Positions 33,843-42,404 of a stretch of 64,000 nt of DNA are shown here, piece after piece (the first letter of the stretch is position 1; the number at the start of each line of letters is the position of its first letter). The position numbers were made by a program, and so were the translations under genes. Source of the DNA: Sphingobium sp. 15-1 (GTDB taxonomy: Bacteria; Pseudomonadota; Alphaproteobacteria; Sphingomonadales; Sphingomonadaceae); the NCBI RefSeq assembly GCF_013375535.1, contig NZ_JABXJG010000001.1:372001-436000 (forward strand), in the 5' to 3' direction. The notes beneath the pieces are model-generated. The model was not told the origin of the DNA. It saw only the letters and a program-made list of their open reading frames with translations, and did no database searches.

Positions 33843-34507
33843 CGCGGCATCACATCCCATTTCACCGGACCGTCAATGCCGTCGATATGCCGCATATCGC
33901 TGGCTGTCCACATCACCCATTTGCGCTTTTCGCTATTGGGCGGGAAGAAATTGCGGTCCAGCCACAGCGTCCGGTTGATGCCTGAGGCTATGCCATATTG
34001 CGCGTCGAAATCGTCGCTGACGTTCAGCACGACCGGCGTGCCCGCATGGCTTTCGATCAGGTTGATGAGCGTGTTCAGTTCCGACAGCACCGCATCCTGC
34101 TCCGGCCGCGCGCGGCACCCCGGCTCGAAGGCCAGCCGGATCACCGGCGGCAGGGCGGCATTGTCGCGCGGCACCATGGTCATGAAGCCGGTCGCCTGAT
34201 CGCTGGCCTTCGCGCACAGGCTGAAATCCAGCGACGCGCCATAACGCATCCCCGCCGCCCGCGCGCCCGCCCAATTGGTCTCGAACGCCGGATCGCGGAA
34301 ACGCCCGCCGCTCGCGGCACGGATATAGGCGAACTCCGCGCCTTGCGCTGCCAGCGTGCCCCATTCGATAGGGCCATTTTCGGACGATATGGAGACGCCC
34401 TGGGTCGGAAACTCTTCACGGCTCGGCGCCCAGTCGCGGGCATAGAGCCATGCGCCCAGAACCAACAGCCCCAGAACGGCAAAAACCACGCCAAAACGAG
34501 CCAGCAA
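33839..34507 (-). CDS. GH25-like protein with degenerate active site
   Basis: 222 residues with an N-terminal membrane anchor (about 5-23). The fold signatures of glycoside hydrolase family 25 lysozymes are clear (FAYIRAASGGRFRDPAFETNWAGARAAGMRYGA and a W-rich end), but the catalytic positions are lost. The first-strand motif G-x-D-x-S reads GVSIS (S39 for Asp), and the VDLEF position reads IRLAF (R124 for Asp, A126 for Glu). It is therefore unlikely to cleave peptidoglycan and may bind glycan or act as a scaffold. It lies inside a nucleotide-metabolism operon, overlapping cdd by four bases. Alignment by eye; needs a profile check. Confidence 0.72.
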   Translation of the reverse strand: MLARFGVVFAVLGLLVLGAWLYARDWAPSREEFPTQGVSISSENGPIEWGTLAAQGAEFAYIRAASGGRFRDPAFETNWAGARAAGMRYGASLDFSLCAKASDQATGFMTMVPRDNAALPPVIRLAFEPGCRARPEQDAVLSELNTLINLIESHAGTPVVLNVSDDFDAQYGIASGINRTLWLDRNFFPPNSEKRKWVMWTASDMRHIDGIDGPVKWDVMPR

Positions 34508-34536
34508 CTGGCCGGCACTGATGATACGGATGCCCC

Positions 34537-35019
34537 TTACCCCTTGATGTGCAGGACGCAGATCAGCGTGAAAAGCCGCCGGGCCGTATCGAAGTCGACC
34601 TTGATCTTGCCCTCCAGCCGCTCGATCAGCGTCTCGGCGGCGGCATTGTGGATGCCGCGGCGCGCCATGTCCACCGTTTCGATCTGGGCGGGCGACGCAT
34701 TGCTGATGGCCTGGAAATAGCTGTCGCAGATCGCGAAATAGTCCCGGATCGGTCTGCGGAACCGACCCAGGCTCAGGATGATCGCCTCCAGCGGGTCGTC
34801 ATTCTCCCGCCGGATTTCGATGACCAGCCGCCCCTCCTCGACGCGCAGCAGCACCTTGTAGGGGCCGGCATAGCCGTCCTCATGGACCCGCTGCGGCTCG
34901 AAATAATTGTCTTCCAGCAGGTCGAAAATGGCGATGCGTCGTTCCTGCTCGACATCGGCGTTGCGCCAGAGGATCGTCCGCTCGTCGAGCGTGATATCGA
35001 TGATGCGCGGGTCGGCCAT
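34537..35019 (-). CDS. UPF0262 family protein
   Basis: 160 residues from ATG at 35019. The sequence (IIDITLDERTILWRNADVEQERRIAIFDLLEDNYF, later LSLGRFRRPIRDYFAICDSYF and AAETLIERLEGKI) matches the UPF0262 family, found almost only in alphaproteobacteria and of unknown function. It is charged, soluble, with no signal peptide. It heads the operon GH25-like, cdd, dcd, phosphoesterase, and is divergent from dnaB. Longer in-frame starts upstream lack family similarity. Confidence 0.88.
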   Translation of the reverse strand: MADPRIIDITLDERTILWRNADVEQERRIAIFDLLEDNYFEPQRVHEDGYAGPYKVLLRVEEGRLVIEIRRENDDPLEAIILSLGRFRRPIRDYFAICDSYFQAISNASPAQIETVDMARRGIHNAAAETLIERLEGKIKVDFDTARRLFTLICVLHIKG

Positions 35020-35154
35020 GGACGCTATGGTCAGTGCGGCGGCGCCCCGGGAAATGCAACCGCGAAATGCAACGGAAACTCTTGTCCACAGCTTTTCCAA
35101 ATGCTTTCAACCTTCCAGCTTGCAAGGGCGGGTGCGCGGCGCGATGAGGGGGCC

Positions 35155-36636
35155 ATGGTCGAACTCGTGCAAATCAATGCCGCCGTCGAGGCAGGCGTCA
35201 CCGAACTTCCCCGCAATGTCGAAGCGGAGGCGGCGCTGCTCGGTGCCTTGATGATCGACAACCGCATTGCCGAAGACGTTCAGTTGAAGCTGAAGGCCGA
35301 GCATTTCTTCGAGCCTTTGCACGGCCGCATCTACGAATCCGTGATGAAGCTGGTGGAGCGCGACATGGTCGCGAACCCGGTGACGCTGAAACCGATGTTG
35401 GAGCAGGACCCGGCGCTCAAGGAATTGGGCGGGGTCGGCTATCTGGCGCAACTGACCGGCAATGGCGCCGCATTGCTCGGCGCGCGCGATTTCGCGACGC
35501 AGATTTACGATCTCGCACTGTTGCGACAGCTTGTGCATGTTGGCCGGGAACTAGTTGAAAATGCTCTGGATACAAGCGAAGATGTCAATCCGCGCGAGCA
35601 GATCGAGCAGGCCGAAGTCGCGCTCTACAAGGTCTCAGAAGGCGAGGGCGAAACCGGATCGGTGAAGAGCTTCGCCACCGCCACCACCATGGCGGTGCAG
35701 GTGGCCGAACGTGCGCTCAACAGTGGCGGCCATGTGTCGGGCATCACGACGGGCATCAACAGTCTCAATGAGAAAATCGGCGGCATGCACAATTCGGACT
35801 TGATGATCCTGGCGGGTCGTCCGGGCATGGGGAAGACATCGCTCGCCACCAATATCGCCTATAATGCGGCGTCGCGCTGGCTGCGTGATCATGGCGACGG
35901 CATTCCGCCCGAAAAGAATATGGGCGCGAAGACCGCCTTCTTCAGCCTTGAAATGTCCGCCGATCAGCTTGCCACCCGCGTATTGGCGGAACAGTCGGGC
36001 ATTAGCGGTGAAGCGCTGCGCATGGGCAAGATCAGCCGCGCCGACTTCCAGAACCTCTCCCGCGCGGCGCGGGAGTTGCAGGAACTGCCGCTGTTCATCG
36101 ACGACACGCCGGGTTTGACGATCGCCGCGCTGCGTACCCGTGCCCGGCGTTTGAAGCGGCGCCACGACATCGGCTTCGTCGTGGTCGACTATCTCCAACT
36201 GCTCCAGGGCACGGGCAAGGGCGACAATCGCGTCAACGAAATTTCGGAAATTTCCCGTGGTTTGAAGACCTTGGCGAAGGAACTTAACTGCCCGGTTCTG
36301 GCATTGTCGCAGCTCAGCCGCGCCGTCGAACAGCGCGAGGACAAGCGGCCGCAGCTTTCGGACCTGCGCGAGTCCGGCTCGATCGAACAGGACGCGGACA
36401 TGGTGTGGTTCGTGTTCCGCGAGGATTATTATGTCGCCGCCAAGGAGCCGGGAAACAAGGAAAGCTCCGAGCATCTGGAATGGGCGCAGGAAATGGAGCG
36501 CATCTACGGTCTGGCAGAAGTGATCGTGGCCAAGCAGCGCCACGGTTCGACGGGCCGCATCCGCATGAAGTTTGACGCTCGGATCACCCGCTTCTCCGAC
36601 CTGGCGGAAGGCAGCTATCTGGAGGATATTGAGTAA
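35155..36636 (+). CDS. dnaB: Replicative DNA helicase DnaB
   Basis: 493 residues from ATG at 35155 behind GAGGGGG; an upstream open frame is not family sequence. N-terminal primase-interacting domain (LPRNVEAEAALLGALMIDN), linker, then the RecA-like motor: Walker A AGRPGMGKTS near residue 221, FFSLEMSADQLATR (H1a), VVVDYLQLL Walker B, LALSQLSRAVEQREDKRPQLSDLRESGSIEQDAD. No intein. It unwinds DNA at the replication fork as a hexamer. A DnaA-box-like TTGTCCACA is at 35082-35090, 65 bp upstream. Confidence 0.97.
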   Translation: MVELVQINAAVEAGVTELPRNVEAEAALLGALMIDNRIAEDVQLKLKAEHFFEPLHGRIYESVMKLVERDMVANPVTLKPMLEQDPALKELGGVGYLAQLTGNGAALLGARDFATQIYDLALLRQLVHVGRELVENALDTSEDVNPREQIEQAEVALYKVSEGEGETGSVKSFATATTMAVQVAERALNSGGHVSGITTGINSLNEKIGGMHNSDLMILAGRPGMGKTSLATNIAYNAASRWLRDHGDGIPPEKNMGAKTAFFSLEMSADQLATRVLAEQSGISGEALRMGKISRADFQNLSRAARELQELPLFIDDTPGLTIAALRTRARRLKRRHDIGFVVVDYLQLLQGTGKGDNRVNEISEISRGLKTLAKELNCPVLALSQLSRAVEQREDKRPQLSDLRESGSIEQDADMVWFVFREDYYVAAKEPGNKESSEHLEWAQEMERIYGLAEVIVAKQRHGSTGRIRMKFDARITRFSDLAEGSYLEDIE

Positions 36637-36640
36637 ACCG

Positions 36641-36730
36641 TCATTCCCGCCTTCGCGGGAATGACGATAGTGCAGGGGGTTAGGTGTTTTAATTTGGCTC
36701 CGTTCGTTTCGAGCGAAGTCGAGAAACGGG
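36641..36730. repeat. Two small hairpins after dnaB
   Basis: 36641-36664 is the TCATTCCCGC-CTTC-GCGGGAATGA hairpin, as at 1977 apart from its loop. 36705-36728 is a second hairpin-like repeat (CGTTTC / GAAACG around GAGCGAAGTC). Both lie between convergent genes and could terminate transcription. Confidence 0.7.
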
Positions 36731-36741
36731 AAGCGTCTCAC

Positions 36742-37134
36742 TCACCCCACAAAAGCCTGAAAAACCAACGCCAGTCCCACCATGCTCGCCGCATAGACCA
36801 GCGTCCGCACCAAAGGCACGCCCATCCCGTACAGCGGCAGATATACCGCCCGCGCCCCCAGCCAGAGCCAGCCGCCAAGCGCCGTCATGCCGCTGGTCTT
36901 TCCTGCGATAACCACGCCCAGCAGCACGATGATCGCAATCGGATAGGTCTCCAGGAAATTCGCCTGCGCCCGCACCAGCCGCCCGCCGACAGGATCGAGC
37001 GGCGGCAATTCCTCGTCCCGCGCGCCCATATTCCATTTGGTGCCATATTGCCGGGTCTTGATATGCGCCGCCGCAAAGATGTGGACCAGCAGCAGCACGC
37101 AACTCCACGCCAATATCCTCAGCTCGACGGCCAT
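36742..37134 (-). CDS. MAPEG family membrane protein
   Basis: 130 residues from ATG at 37134, with four hydrophobic segments. The MAPEG signature region is visible as GRLVRAQANFLETYPIAI, matching the R-A-x-x-N-x-x-E consensus, after a loop with KWNMGARDEELPPL. The family includes membrane glutathione transferases and eicosanoid enzymes; bacterial members are mostly uncharacterised. It lies 14 bp downstream of the CocE-type hydrolase gene on the same strand, so co-transcription is likely. Confidence 0.85.
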   Translation of the reverse strand: MAVELRILAWSCVLLLVHIFAAAHIKTRQYGTKWNMGARDEELPPLDPVGGRLVRAQANFLETYPIAIIVLLGVVIAGKTSGMTALGGWLWLGARAVYLPLYGMGVPLVRTLVYAASMVGLALVFQAFVG

Positions 37135-37148
37135 ATCCCTCTCCCTGT

Positions 37149-39041
37149 TCAATCATCCATCACCGGCAACCATATCGCGCTCGCATGGCCCGCGCCATAA
37201 TGCACGCTCTGCGTCGCGATCCGGTAATCCCCCTTCTTCGCGTCGAAGATCGACGGCACGAAGCTTTGCGGATTGCGGTCATAGAGCGGGAACAGGCTCG
37301 ACTGCACCGTCACCATGATCCGATGTCCCGGCTGGAACACATGGTTCACATTGGGCAGGCCGAATTTATAATTCTCGACCTTGCCCGGCACCAGCGCCTC
37401 CGGCTTGTCGAAGCCATGGACATAGCGCCCGCGATAAATCTCGATCCCGATCGGCAGTTCATAGCCCGCCATCTTGGGCACATTGCTATATTGCTCCGGA
37501 TAGACGTCGATCAGCTTCACCACCCAGTCGCTGTCCGTGCCTGAGGTCGCCGCGAACAGATCGACCATCGGCTGCCCGGCGATATGCACCGCCTTGTCCA
37601 GCACGGGCGTCACATAGCTCAGCACATCTGTTCGCCCGGCCACGAAACGCTGGTCCTTCACCAGCCATGTCTTCCACGCATCGTCCTGGTTCGGCAGGAC
37701 GGGGCGGGGTAGATAAGGCACAGGCTTGGCCGGATCGGACACATAGCTGTCGTTGCCTTCGGACCCCGGCTTGCTCCAGCTCAGTCCATTGCCGCCCGCC
37801 AGATAGAGCGCCTTGGGCGATCCGCCCGGCCACTTCGCCATCACCTGCCATTTATCGATTCCTGTGGCGTAGGTGAGGGTGCCCGGTACCTTATATCCCT
37901 TGGGAGGATTGTCCTTCAAATAATGATCAAGAAAGGGTTTCATGGTATCGCGCCGGAACTGAAGCCCCGTATCCCCCACGAAATCCAGATCGCCCAGACG
38001 CGACCCGTCATAATTGACGCCGCTGTGACGCCACGGCCCGATGACCAGGCTCACCATGTCGTTATTCTTGTCCTGCGGCTCCAGCGCCTTGTAGACCGCC
38101 GGGGCGCCATAGCTGTCTTCCTGGTCCCATTGGCCGACGACGAGCATGGTCGGCACGGTCAGCTTCCGCTTGGCGAGCAGCTTGTCGACGGCTTGCTCCT
38201 GCCAATAGCTGTCATAGGCCGGGTGCTGCATCAGCTTCTGGGAGAAGGGGAAGGCGTCCAGGCCATAGGCGCGGGCGAAGTCCCCCGCCGATCCTTCCTT
38301 CAGATAAGCATCATATTCATCGCCCGTACCAAAGGGCACCGCCCCGCCGCCCTTCTTCGCGGTCTGGCCCAGCACATAGCCGAAATTGGGTTCCCTGAAG
38401 GCGCCGTTATGGAACCAGTCGTCGCCCACCCAGCCATCCACCATCGGGCTTTGCGGCACGGCGGCCTTCAGCGCGGGGTGCGGATCGATCAGCGCCATCA
38501 GCGATGTGAAGCCTAGATAGGAGGAGCCAGTTATACCAACCTTTCCATTGCTTTCCGGCACATTCTTCACAAGCCAGTCGATCGTGTCATAGGCGTCGGT
38601 GCTATGATCGACCTGCGTATGGTTGATCGGCCCACGCAAGGGCCGGGTCATCACATAATCGCCCTCCGACCCGTCCAGCCCGCGCACATCCTGATAGACG
38701 CGGATATAGCCGTCATTGACGAACTCGGCGTCGGAGACCGGCAGGATTTCCTCGATCTTCTGGCTGCGGTTGCGGGATGTCGCTTTGCCCGCATTATAGG
38801 GCGTGCGGCTGAGCAGGATCGGTCCGTGCGTCGCGCCCTTGCGCATGACGATCACGGTGAAGAGCTTCACCCCGTCGCGCATCGGGATCATGACTTCGCG
38901 CCGGATATAGTCGGCCTGTGGGCGCGCCGGGTCGTAGCTCTTGACCGTATCCGGCGTCATCGGATCGATCTGCGCACCCAGAGGCGGCCCGAACGCCGCG
39001 ACAGCCAGAGCCAGAACCGAAATCCGCGCGAATATTTTCAT
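37149..39041 (-). CDS. Exported CocE/NonD family (S15-type) hydrolase
   Basis: 630 residues with a signal peptide (ending FGPPLGA). The alpha/beta-hydrolase nucleophile is S174 in GITGSSYLGFTS, the acid is probably in VVGQWDQEDSYGAP and the base in IGPWRHSGVN; the C-terminal jelly-roll domain (about residue 400 onward) has GHRIMVTVQSSLFPLYDRNPQ. The family contains X-Pro dipeptidyl-peptidases, cocaine esterase, glutaryl-7-ACA acylases and alpha-amino-acid ester hydrolases; the Sec signal and length fit the last two groups. A periplasmic or secreted role in peptide or ester degradation is likely. Confidence 0.9.
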   Translation of the reverse strand: MKIFARISVLALAVAAFGPPLGAQIDPMTPDTVKSYDPARPQADYIRREVMIPMRDGVKLFTVIVMRKGATHGPILLSRTPYNAGKATSRNRSQKIEEILPVSDAEFVNDGYIRVYQDVRGLDGSEGDYVMTRPLRGPINHTQVDHSTDAYDTIDWLVKNVPESNGKVGITGSSYLGFTSLMALIDPHPALKAAVPQSPMVDGWVGDDWFHNGAFREPNFGYVLGQTAKKGGGAVPFGTGDEYDAYLKEGSAGDFARAYGLDAFPFSQKLMQHPAYDSYWQEQAVDKLLAKRKLTVPTMLVVGQWDQEDSYGAPAVYKALEPQDKNNDMVSLVIGPWRHSGVNYDGSRLGDLDFVGDTGLQFRRDTMKPFLDHYLKDNPPKGYKVPGTLTYATGIDKWQVMAKWPGGSPKALYLAGGNGLSWSKPGSEGNDSYVSDPAKPVPYLPRPVLPNQDDAWKTWLVKDQRFVAGRTDVLSYVTPVLDKAVHIAGQPMVDLFAATSGTDSDWVVKLIDVYPEQYSNVPKMAGYELPIGIEIYRGRYVHGFDKPEALVPGKVENYKFGLPNVNHVFQPGHRIMVTVQSSLFPLYDRNPQSFVPSIFDAKKGDYRIATQSVHYGAGHASAIWLPVMDD

Positions 39042-39105
39042 GGCGTTTGCTCCCTTGCTGGCGGCAAGGGGTAATCATTGAACGATTGTATAGCAATGCC
39101 CGCCA

Positions 39106-39243
39106 AAATCCTCCCCATAGGAAGATGGGGATGGGGACCGCCGCCGAAGGCGGTGGTGGAGGGGAAATGGGCGAACCCTGCGCATTTTCCCCTCCGTCAG
39201 CGCTGCGCGCCGCCACCTCCCCACGCTTCGCGTAGGGAGGATT
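39106..39243. repeat. Imperfect 138-bp inverted-repeat element
   Basis: Ends AATCCTCCCC and GGGAGGATT pair, and inner C/G-rich blocks (CCGCCGCCGAAGGCGG; CCGCCACCTCCCCACG) form further stems. Non-coding, between the hydrolase promoter side and the cysH stop. It resembles short intergenic repeats common in sphingomonads; unlike the hairpin-doublet family. Confidence 0.6.
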
Positions 39244-39255
39244 AAGGAAGAAGCG

Positions 39256-40047
39256 TCAGAACACCGGCTGGTTGGCTGGATCGTCCGGATCGGCGGCAGG
39301 GGCAGGGATCGCCGTCACTGGCGAGTGAATCCCGCACTCCACCTTGTCCCACCCACGCCAGCGCCCAGCGCGGGGGTCTTCCCCCGGCAGCACCTTGGAC
39401 GTGCAGGGCTCGCAACCGATGGACAGATAACCCTGTGCTTCCAGCGGATGGCGCGGCAGATTTTCCGCCTCGAACCAGGCTTCCAGATCGTCCTTGGTCC
39501 AATCGCCCAGCGGGTTGATCTTCAGCCGCCCATCCTCGATCTCAAAGCGGGGCAGGTTCTGGCGAGTCACCGACTGAAACGCCTTGCGCCCGGAAATCCA
39601 GGCATCCAGGCCGTTCTTGGCGCGGTTCATCGGCTCGACCTTGCGGATTTCGCAGCAGCCGTCCGGATCGTAGGACCAGCGCAGGCCTGTCTCGTCCTTC
39701 TTCGCCAGCACCTCGGCGTTGGGCACGACCGCCCGGCTGTCGGTAAAGCCCAGCGTGCTGATCAGCGTCTCGCGATAGTCCAGCGTTTCCGCAAACATCT
39801 TGAGCGTATCGACGAAGATCACCGGGATAGTCTTGTCGGCCTTGGCGATCAACGACAGCAGCACGGCGCTTTCCGTGCCGAAGGAGGAGACGACCGCTAC
39901 ATTCCCCGCCAGCCCTTCGGCAAAGACGGTCTTGAGCATCGACAGCGTGTCGACGCCTTCGAAACGCGCGTTGAGCGCGTCCGCATCGGCCTGGGTAAAG
40001 GCGGGGCGGGCGTCGATGACGTCAAGCTTGCGGGCAGGTTCAGCCAT
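39256..40047 (-). CDS. cysH: Assimilatory adenylyl-sulfate / phosphoadenylyl-sulfate reductase
   Basis: 263 residues. The nucleotide-binding part has VVSSFGTESAVLLSLIA and FVDTLKMFAETLDYRE. The iron-sulfur ligands are DGCCEIRKVEP and GCEPCTSKV, a CC plus CxxC set, and the catalytic cysteine is in VECGIH. The presence of all four extra cysteines marks the [4Fe-4S] class, which usually reduces APS (sometimes both APS and PAPS) to sulfite. Last gene of the operon, overlapping the DUF934 stop by eight bases. It makes the sulfite used by the reductase two genes upstream. Confidence 0.95.
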   Translation of the reverse strand: MAEPARKLDVIDARPAFTQADADALNARFEGVDTLSMLKTVFAEGLAGNVAVVSSFGTESAVLLSLIAKADKTIPVIFVDTLKMFAETLDYRETLISTLGFTDSRAVVPNAEVLAKKDETGLRWSYDPDGCCEIRKVEPMNRAKNGLDAWISGRKAFQSVTRQNLPRFEIEDGRLKINPLGDWTKDDLEAWFEAENLPRHPLEAQGYLSIGCEPCTSKVLPGEDPRAGRWRGWDKVECGIHSPVTAIPAPAADPDDPANQPVF

Positions 40048-40480
40048 TCACAGTCTCCGGGTGCCGTTTCGCCCACACCGGGCGGCGGCCGTCGACGGTC
40101 TTCTGATAGACGTCGGCATAACGATTGAGCGCGCGCTCCACGGCGGCATCGTCCAGCGCCTTGTCAGGCCGGAAGCTGTCGAAACCGCAGCGGCGCATCG
40201 CGACAAGCTGGTCCACCAGCACATCGCCCACAGCGCGAAGCTCACCCTCATATCCGGCCTCGCGCAAAATCCGCGCCGCCGAATAGCTGCGCCCATCGCC
40301 AAAGGCCGGGAAGTTCACCTCCACCAGCGACAGCCGATCGAGGAAGGGCAGCAATTCGCGCGCATCCTCGCCCGCTTCGATCCGCACGGCGGTTGAATTG
40401 GACTGGCCGGTGAAGGATTCGACCGTCACGGCCGGTTCCTGGGCCGCTTCGCCTTCGCGGAAGGACAGGAACTCAACCAT
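40040..40480 (-). CDS. DUF934 sulfite-reduction-associated protein
   Basis: 146 residues. LSLVEVNFPAFGDGRSYSAARILREAGYEGELRAVGDVLVDQL and RRCGFDSF match the DUF934 family, which is nearly always encoded between nitrite/sulfite reductase and cysH in proteobacteria, and is presumed to assist sulfite reduction. No redox cofactor motif is visible (a single cysteine in RRCGF). It overlaps both neighbours by eight bases, indicating tight translational coupling. Function not established. Confidence 0.9.
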   Translation of the reverse strand: MVEFLSFREGEAAQEPAVTVESFTGQSNSTAVRIEAGEDARELLPFLDRLSLVEVNFPAFGDGRSYSAARILREAGYEGELRAVGDVLVDQLVAMRRCGFDSFRPDKALDDAAVERALNRYADVYQKTVDGRRPVWAKRHPETVNG

Positions 40481-42104
40481 AGATCGCCTCCTTGAAGGGC
40501 TTCATGCCAAGACGGCGATAGGTGTCGAGGAAGCGTTCGCCTTCCTCCCGCTCAGCGAGATAGAGGTCCGTGACCTTCTCGATGGCATCCACGACGCCAT
40601 CTTCCGAGAAGCCGGGGCCGGTGATCTGACCGACGGCGGCGTCCTCCGCGCCCGATCCGCCGAGCGAGAGCTGGAAATTCTCCACGCCCTTCCGGTCCAC
40701 GCCCAGCACGCCGATATGGCCGGCATGATGGTGGCCGCAGGCGTTGATGCAGCCGCTGATCTTGACCTTCAGCTCGCCCAGATCCTTCTGCCGCTCCGCC
40801 GAAGCGAACCGTTCCGACAGCTTCTGCGCCAGCGGGATCGACCGCGCATTGGCAAGGCTGCAATAATCCAGGCCGGGGCAGGCGATGATGTCGGTGATCA
40901 GGTCCAGATTGGCCTCTGCCAGCCCAGCCTCATCCAGCTTCTGCCAGATGGCGTAGAGATCGGCCTTCTTCACATGCGGCAGGACGAGGTTCTGCGCATG
41001 GGTCACGCGCAGTTCATCGAACGAATAGGTTTCGGCCAGATCAGCCACCAGCCCGATCTGCTCCGCCGAAGCGTCGCCCGGAATCCCGCCCTTGGGCTTC
41101 AGGCTGATGTTGACGATGGCATAGCCCGGCTGCTTGTGCGCCGCGACCTGACGGTCGACCCACAAGGCAAAGGCCGGATCGGCGCGGTCGATTTCGTCGG
41201 CCAGACCCTGCTCATAGGCCGGACCCGCGAAGAAGGGCCGGATGCGGTTCAGTTCCTCGGTCGGCGGATTGAGGCCGAGCTGCTTCATATGCGCATACTC
41301 TTCCTCGACCTGACGCTTATATTCCTCGACGCCCAGTTCATGGACGAGGATCTTGATCCGCGCCTTATACTTGTTGTCGCGGCGGCCGTAGCGGTTGTAG
41401 ACGCGCAGGCAGGCCTCCAGATAAGAGACGATCTCATCTTCGGGCACGAAGTCCTTGATTTGCGGCGCAACCATCGGCGTGCGGCCCATGCCGCCACCGG
41501 CATAGACTTCCGCGCCAATCTGGCCGTCCCGCGACACCAGCTTAAGACCGATGTCATGCAGGCGCATCGCCGCCCGGTCTTCCTCCGACGCGATCACGCA
41601 AATCTTGAACTTGCGCGGCAGATAGGTGAACTCCGGGTGGAAGGTCGACCACTGGCGCAGCAATTCCGCCCAGGGACGCGGATCGGTCACTTCATCGGCG
41701 GACACACCCGCATATTGATCGGACGAGATATTGCGAATGCAGTTGCCGCTGGTCTGGATGGCATGCATCTCGACCGTCGCCAGCTCGGCCAGAATCTCCG
41801 GCGCATCGGCCAGCTTGATCCAGTTATATTGCAGGTTCTGGCGCGTCGTGAAATGGCCATAGCCCTTGTCGTATTTCGCTGCGATCTCGCCCAGCTTGCG
41901 CATCTGCTTGGCGCTCAACGTGCCATAGGGAATGGCGACGCGCAGCATATAGGCGTGGAGCTGGAGATAGAGGCCGTTCATCAGCCGTAGCGGCTTGAAC
42001 TGATCCTCGGTCAGCGCGCCTGCCAGGCGGCGTTGCACCTGATCGCGAAATTCCTCGACGCGGGCGTCGACGATGGACTGGTCGTAGCTGTCGTAACGAT
42101 ACAT
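40473..42104 (-). CDS. cysI: Siroheme nitrite/sulfite reductase (hemoprotein)
   Basis: 543 residues. Two homologous halves with siroheme-binding arginines, and a [4Fe-4S]/siroheme cysteine set CPGLDYC (C-x5-C) and GCINACGHH (C-x3-C). It reduces sulfite to sulfide by six electrons in assimilation. Position between cobA and cysH favours sulfite over nitrite as substrate. No flavoprotein (CysJ) is next to it, so electrons may come from ferredoxin or a distant reductase. Starts at ATG 42104, three bases after the DUF2849 stop. Confidence 0.92.
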   Translation of the reverse strand: MYRYDSYDQSIVDARVEEFRDQVQRRLAGALTEDQFKPLRLMNGLYLQLHAYMLRVAIPYGTLSAKQMRKLGEIAAKYDKGYGHFTTRQNLQYNWIKLADAPEILAELATVEMHAIQTSGNCIRNISSDQYAGVSADEVTDPRPWAELLRQWSTFHPEFTYLPRKFKICVIASEEDRAAMRLHDIGLKLVSRDGQIGAEVYAGGGMGRTPMVAPQIKDFVPEDEIVSYLEACLRVYNRYGRRDNKYKARIKILVHELGVEEYKRQVEEEYAHMKQLGLNPPTEELNRIRPFFAGPAYEQGLADEIDRADPAFALWVDRQVAAHKQPGYAIVNISLKPKGGIPGDASAEQIGLVADLAETYSFDELRVTHAQNLVLPHVKKADLYAIWQKLDEAGLAEANLDLITDIIACPGLDYCSLANARSIPLAQKLSERFASAERQKDLGELKVKISGCINACGHHHAGHIGVLGVDRKGVENFQLSLGGSGAEDAAVGQITGPGFSEDGVVDAIEKVTDLYLAEREEGERFLDTYRRLGMKPFKEAIYG

Positions 42105-42107
42105 GGT

Positions 42108-42404
42108 TCAGATCACCCAGTTGCCGGCATCGGCGTCATTCGGTTTCAGCGTCAGGTCGGGTCGCACGGTCGGCCCCAGCGCGCGGATGCGGTCCTTGAT
42201 ATGGGCCGGGCGCACGCCTTCCTCCGTCACGGTGGCGTCGATCACATAGGCACCGACCACGCGCAGCGCGGCTTCCTCGGCCCGCGCCAGCTCATCGCCC
42301 TTGTCAGTCACATCGACCGAGTCGCCCACCAGGCGCGACCAGCCGTCGCCCGCCCACCAGATCACGTCGCCGGTGCTGAGGTCATTGCCGGTCAAAATCT
42401 TCAC
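42108..42404 (-). CDS. DUF2849 protein
   Basis: 98 residues from a GTG whose bases overlap the cobA stop (GTGA); an ATG at 42431 would extend into cobA. KILTGNDLSTGDVIWWAGDG, AEEAALRVVGAYVIDA and RPAHIKDRIRALGPTVRPDL match the DUF2849 family, whose members occur in alphaproteobacterial sulfite-reductase operons. Small, soluble, no metal ligands. Presumed accessory to siroheme insertion or sulfite reduction, without direct evidence. Confidence 0.88.
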   Translation of the reverse strand: MKILTGNDLSTGDVIWWAGDGWSRLVGDSVDVTDKGDELARAEEAALRVVGAYVIDATVTEEGVRPAHIKDRIRALGPTVRPDLTLKPNDADAGNWVI

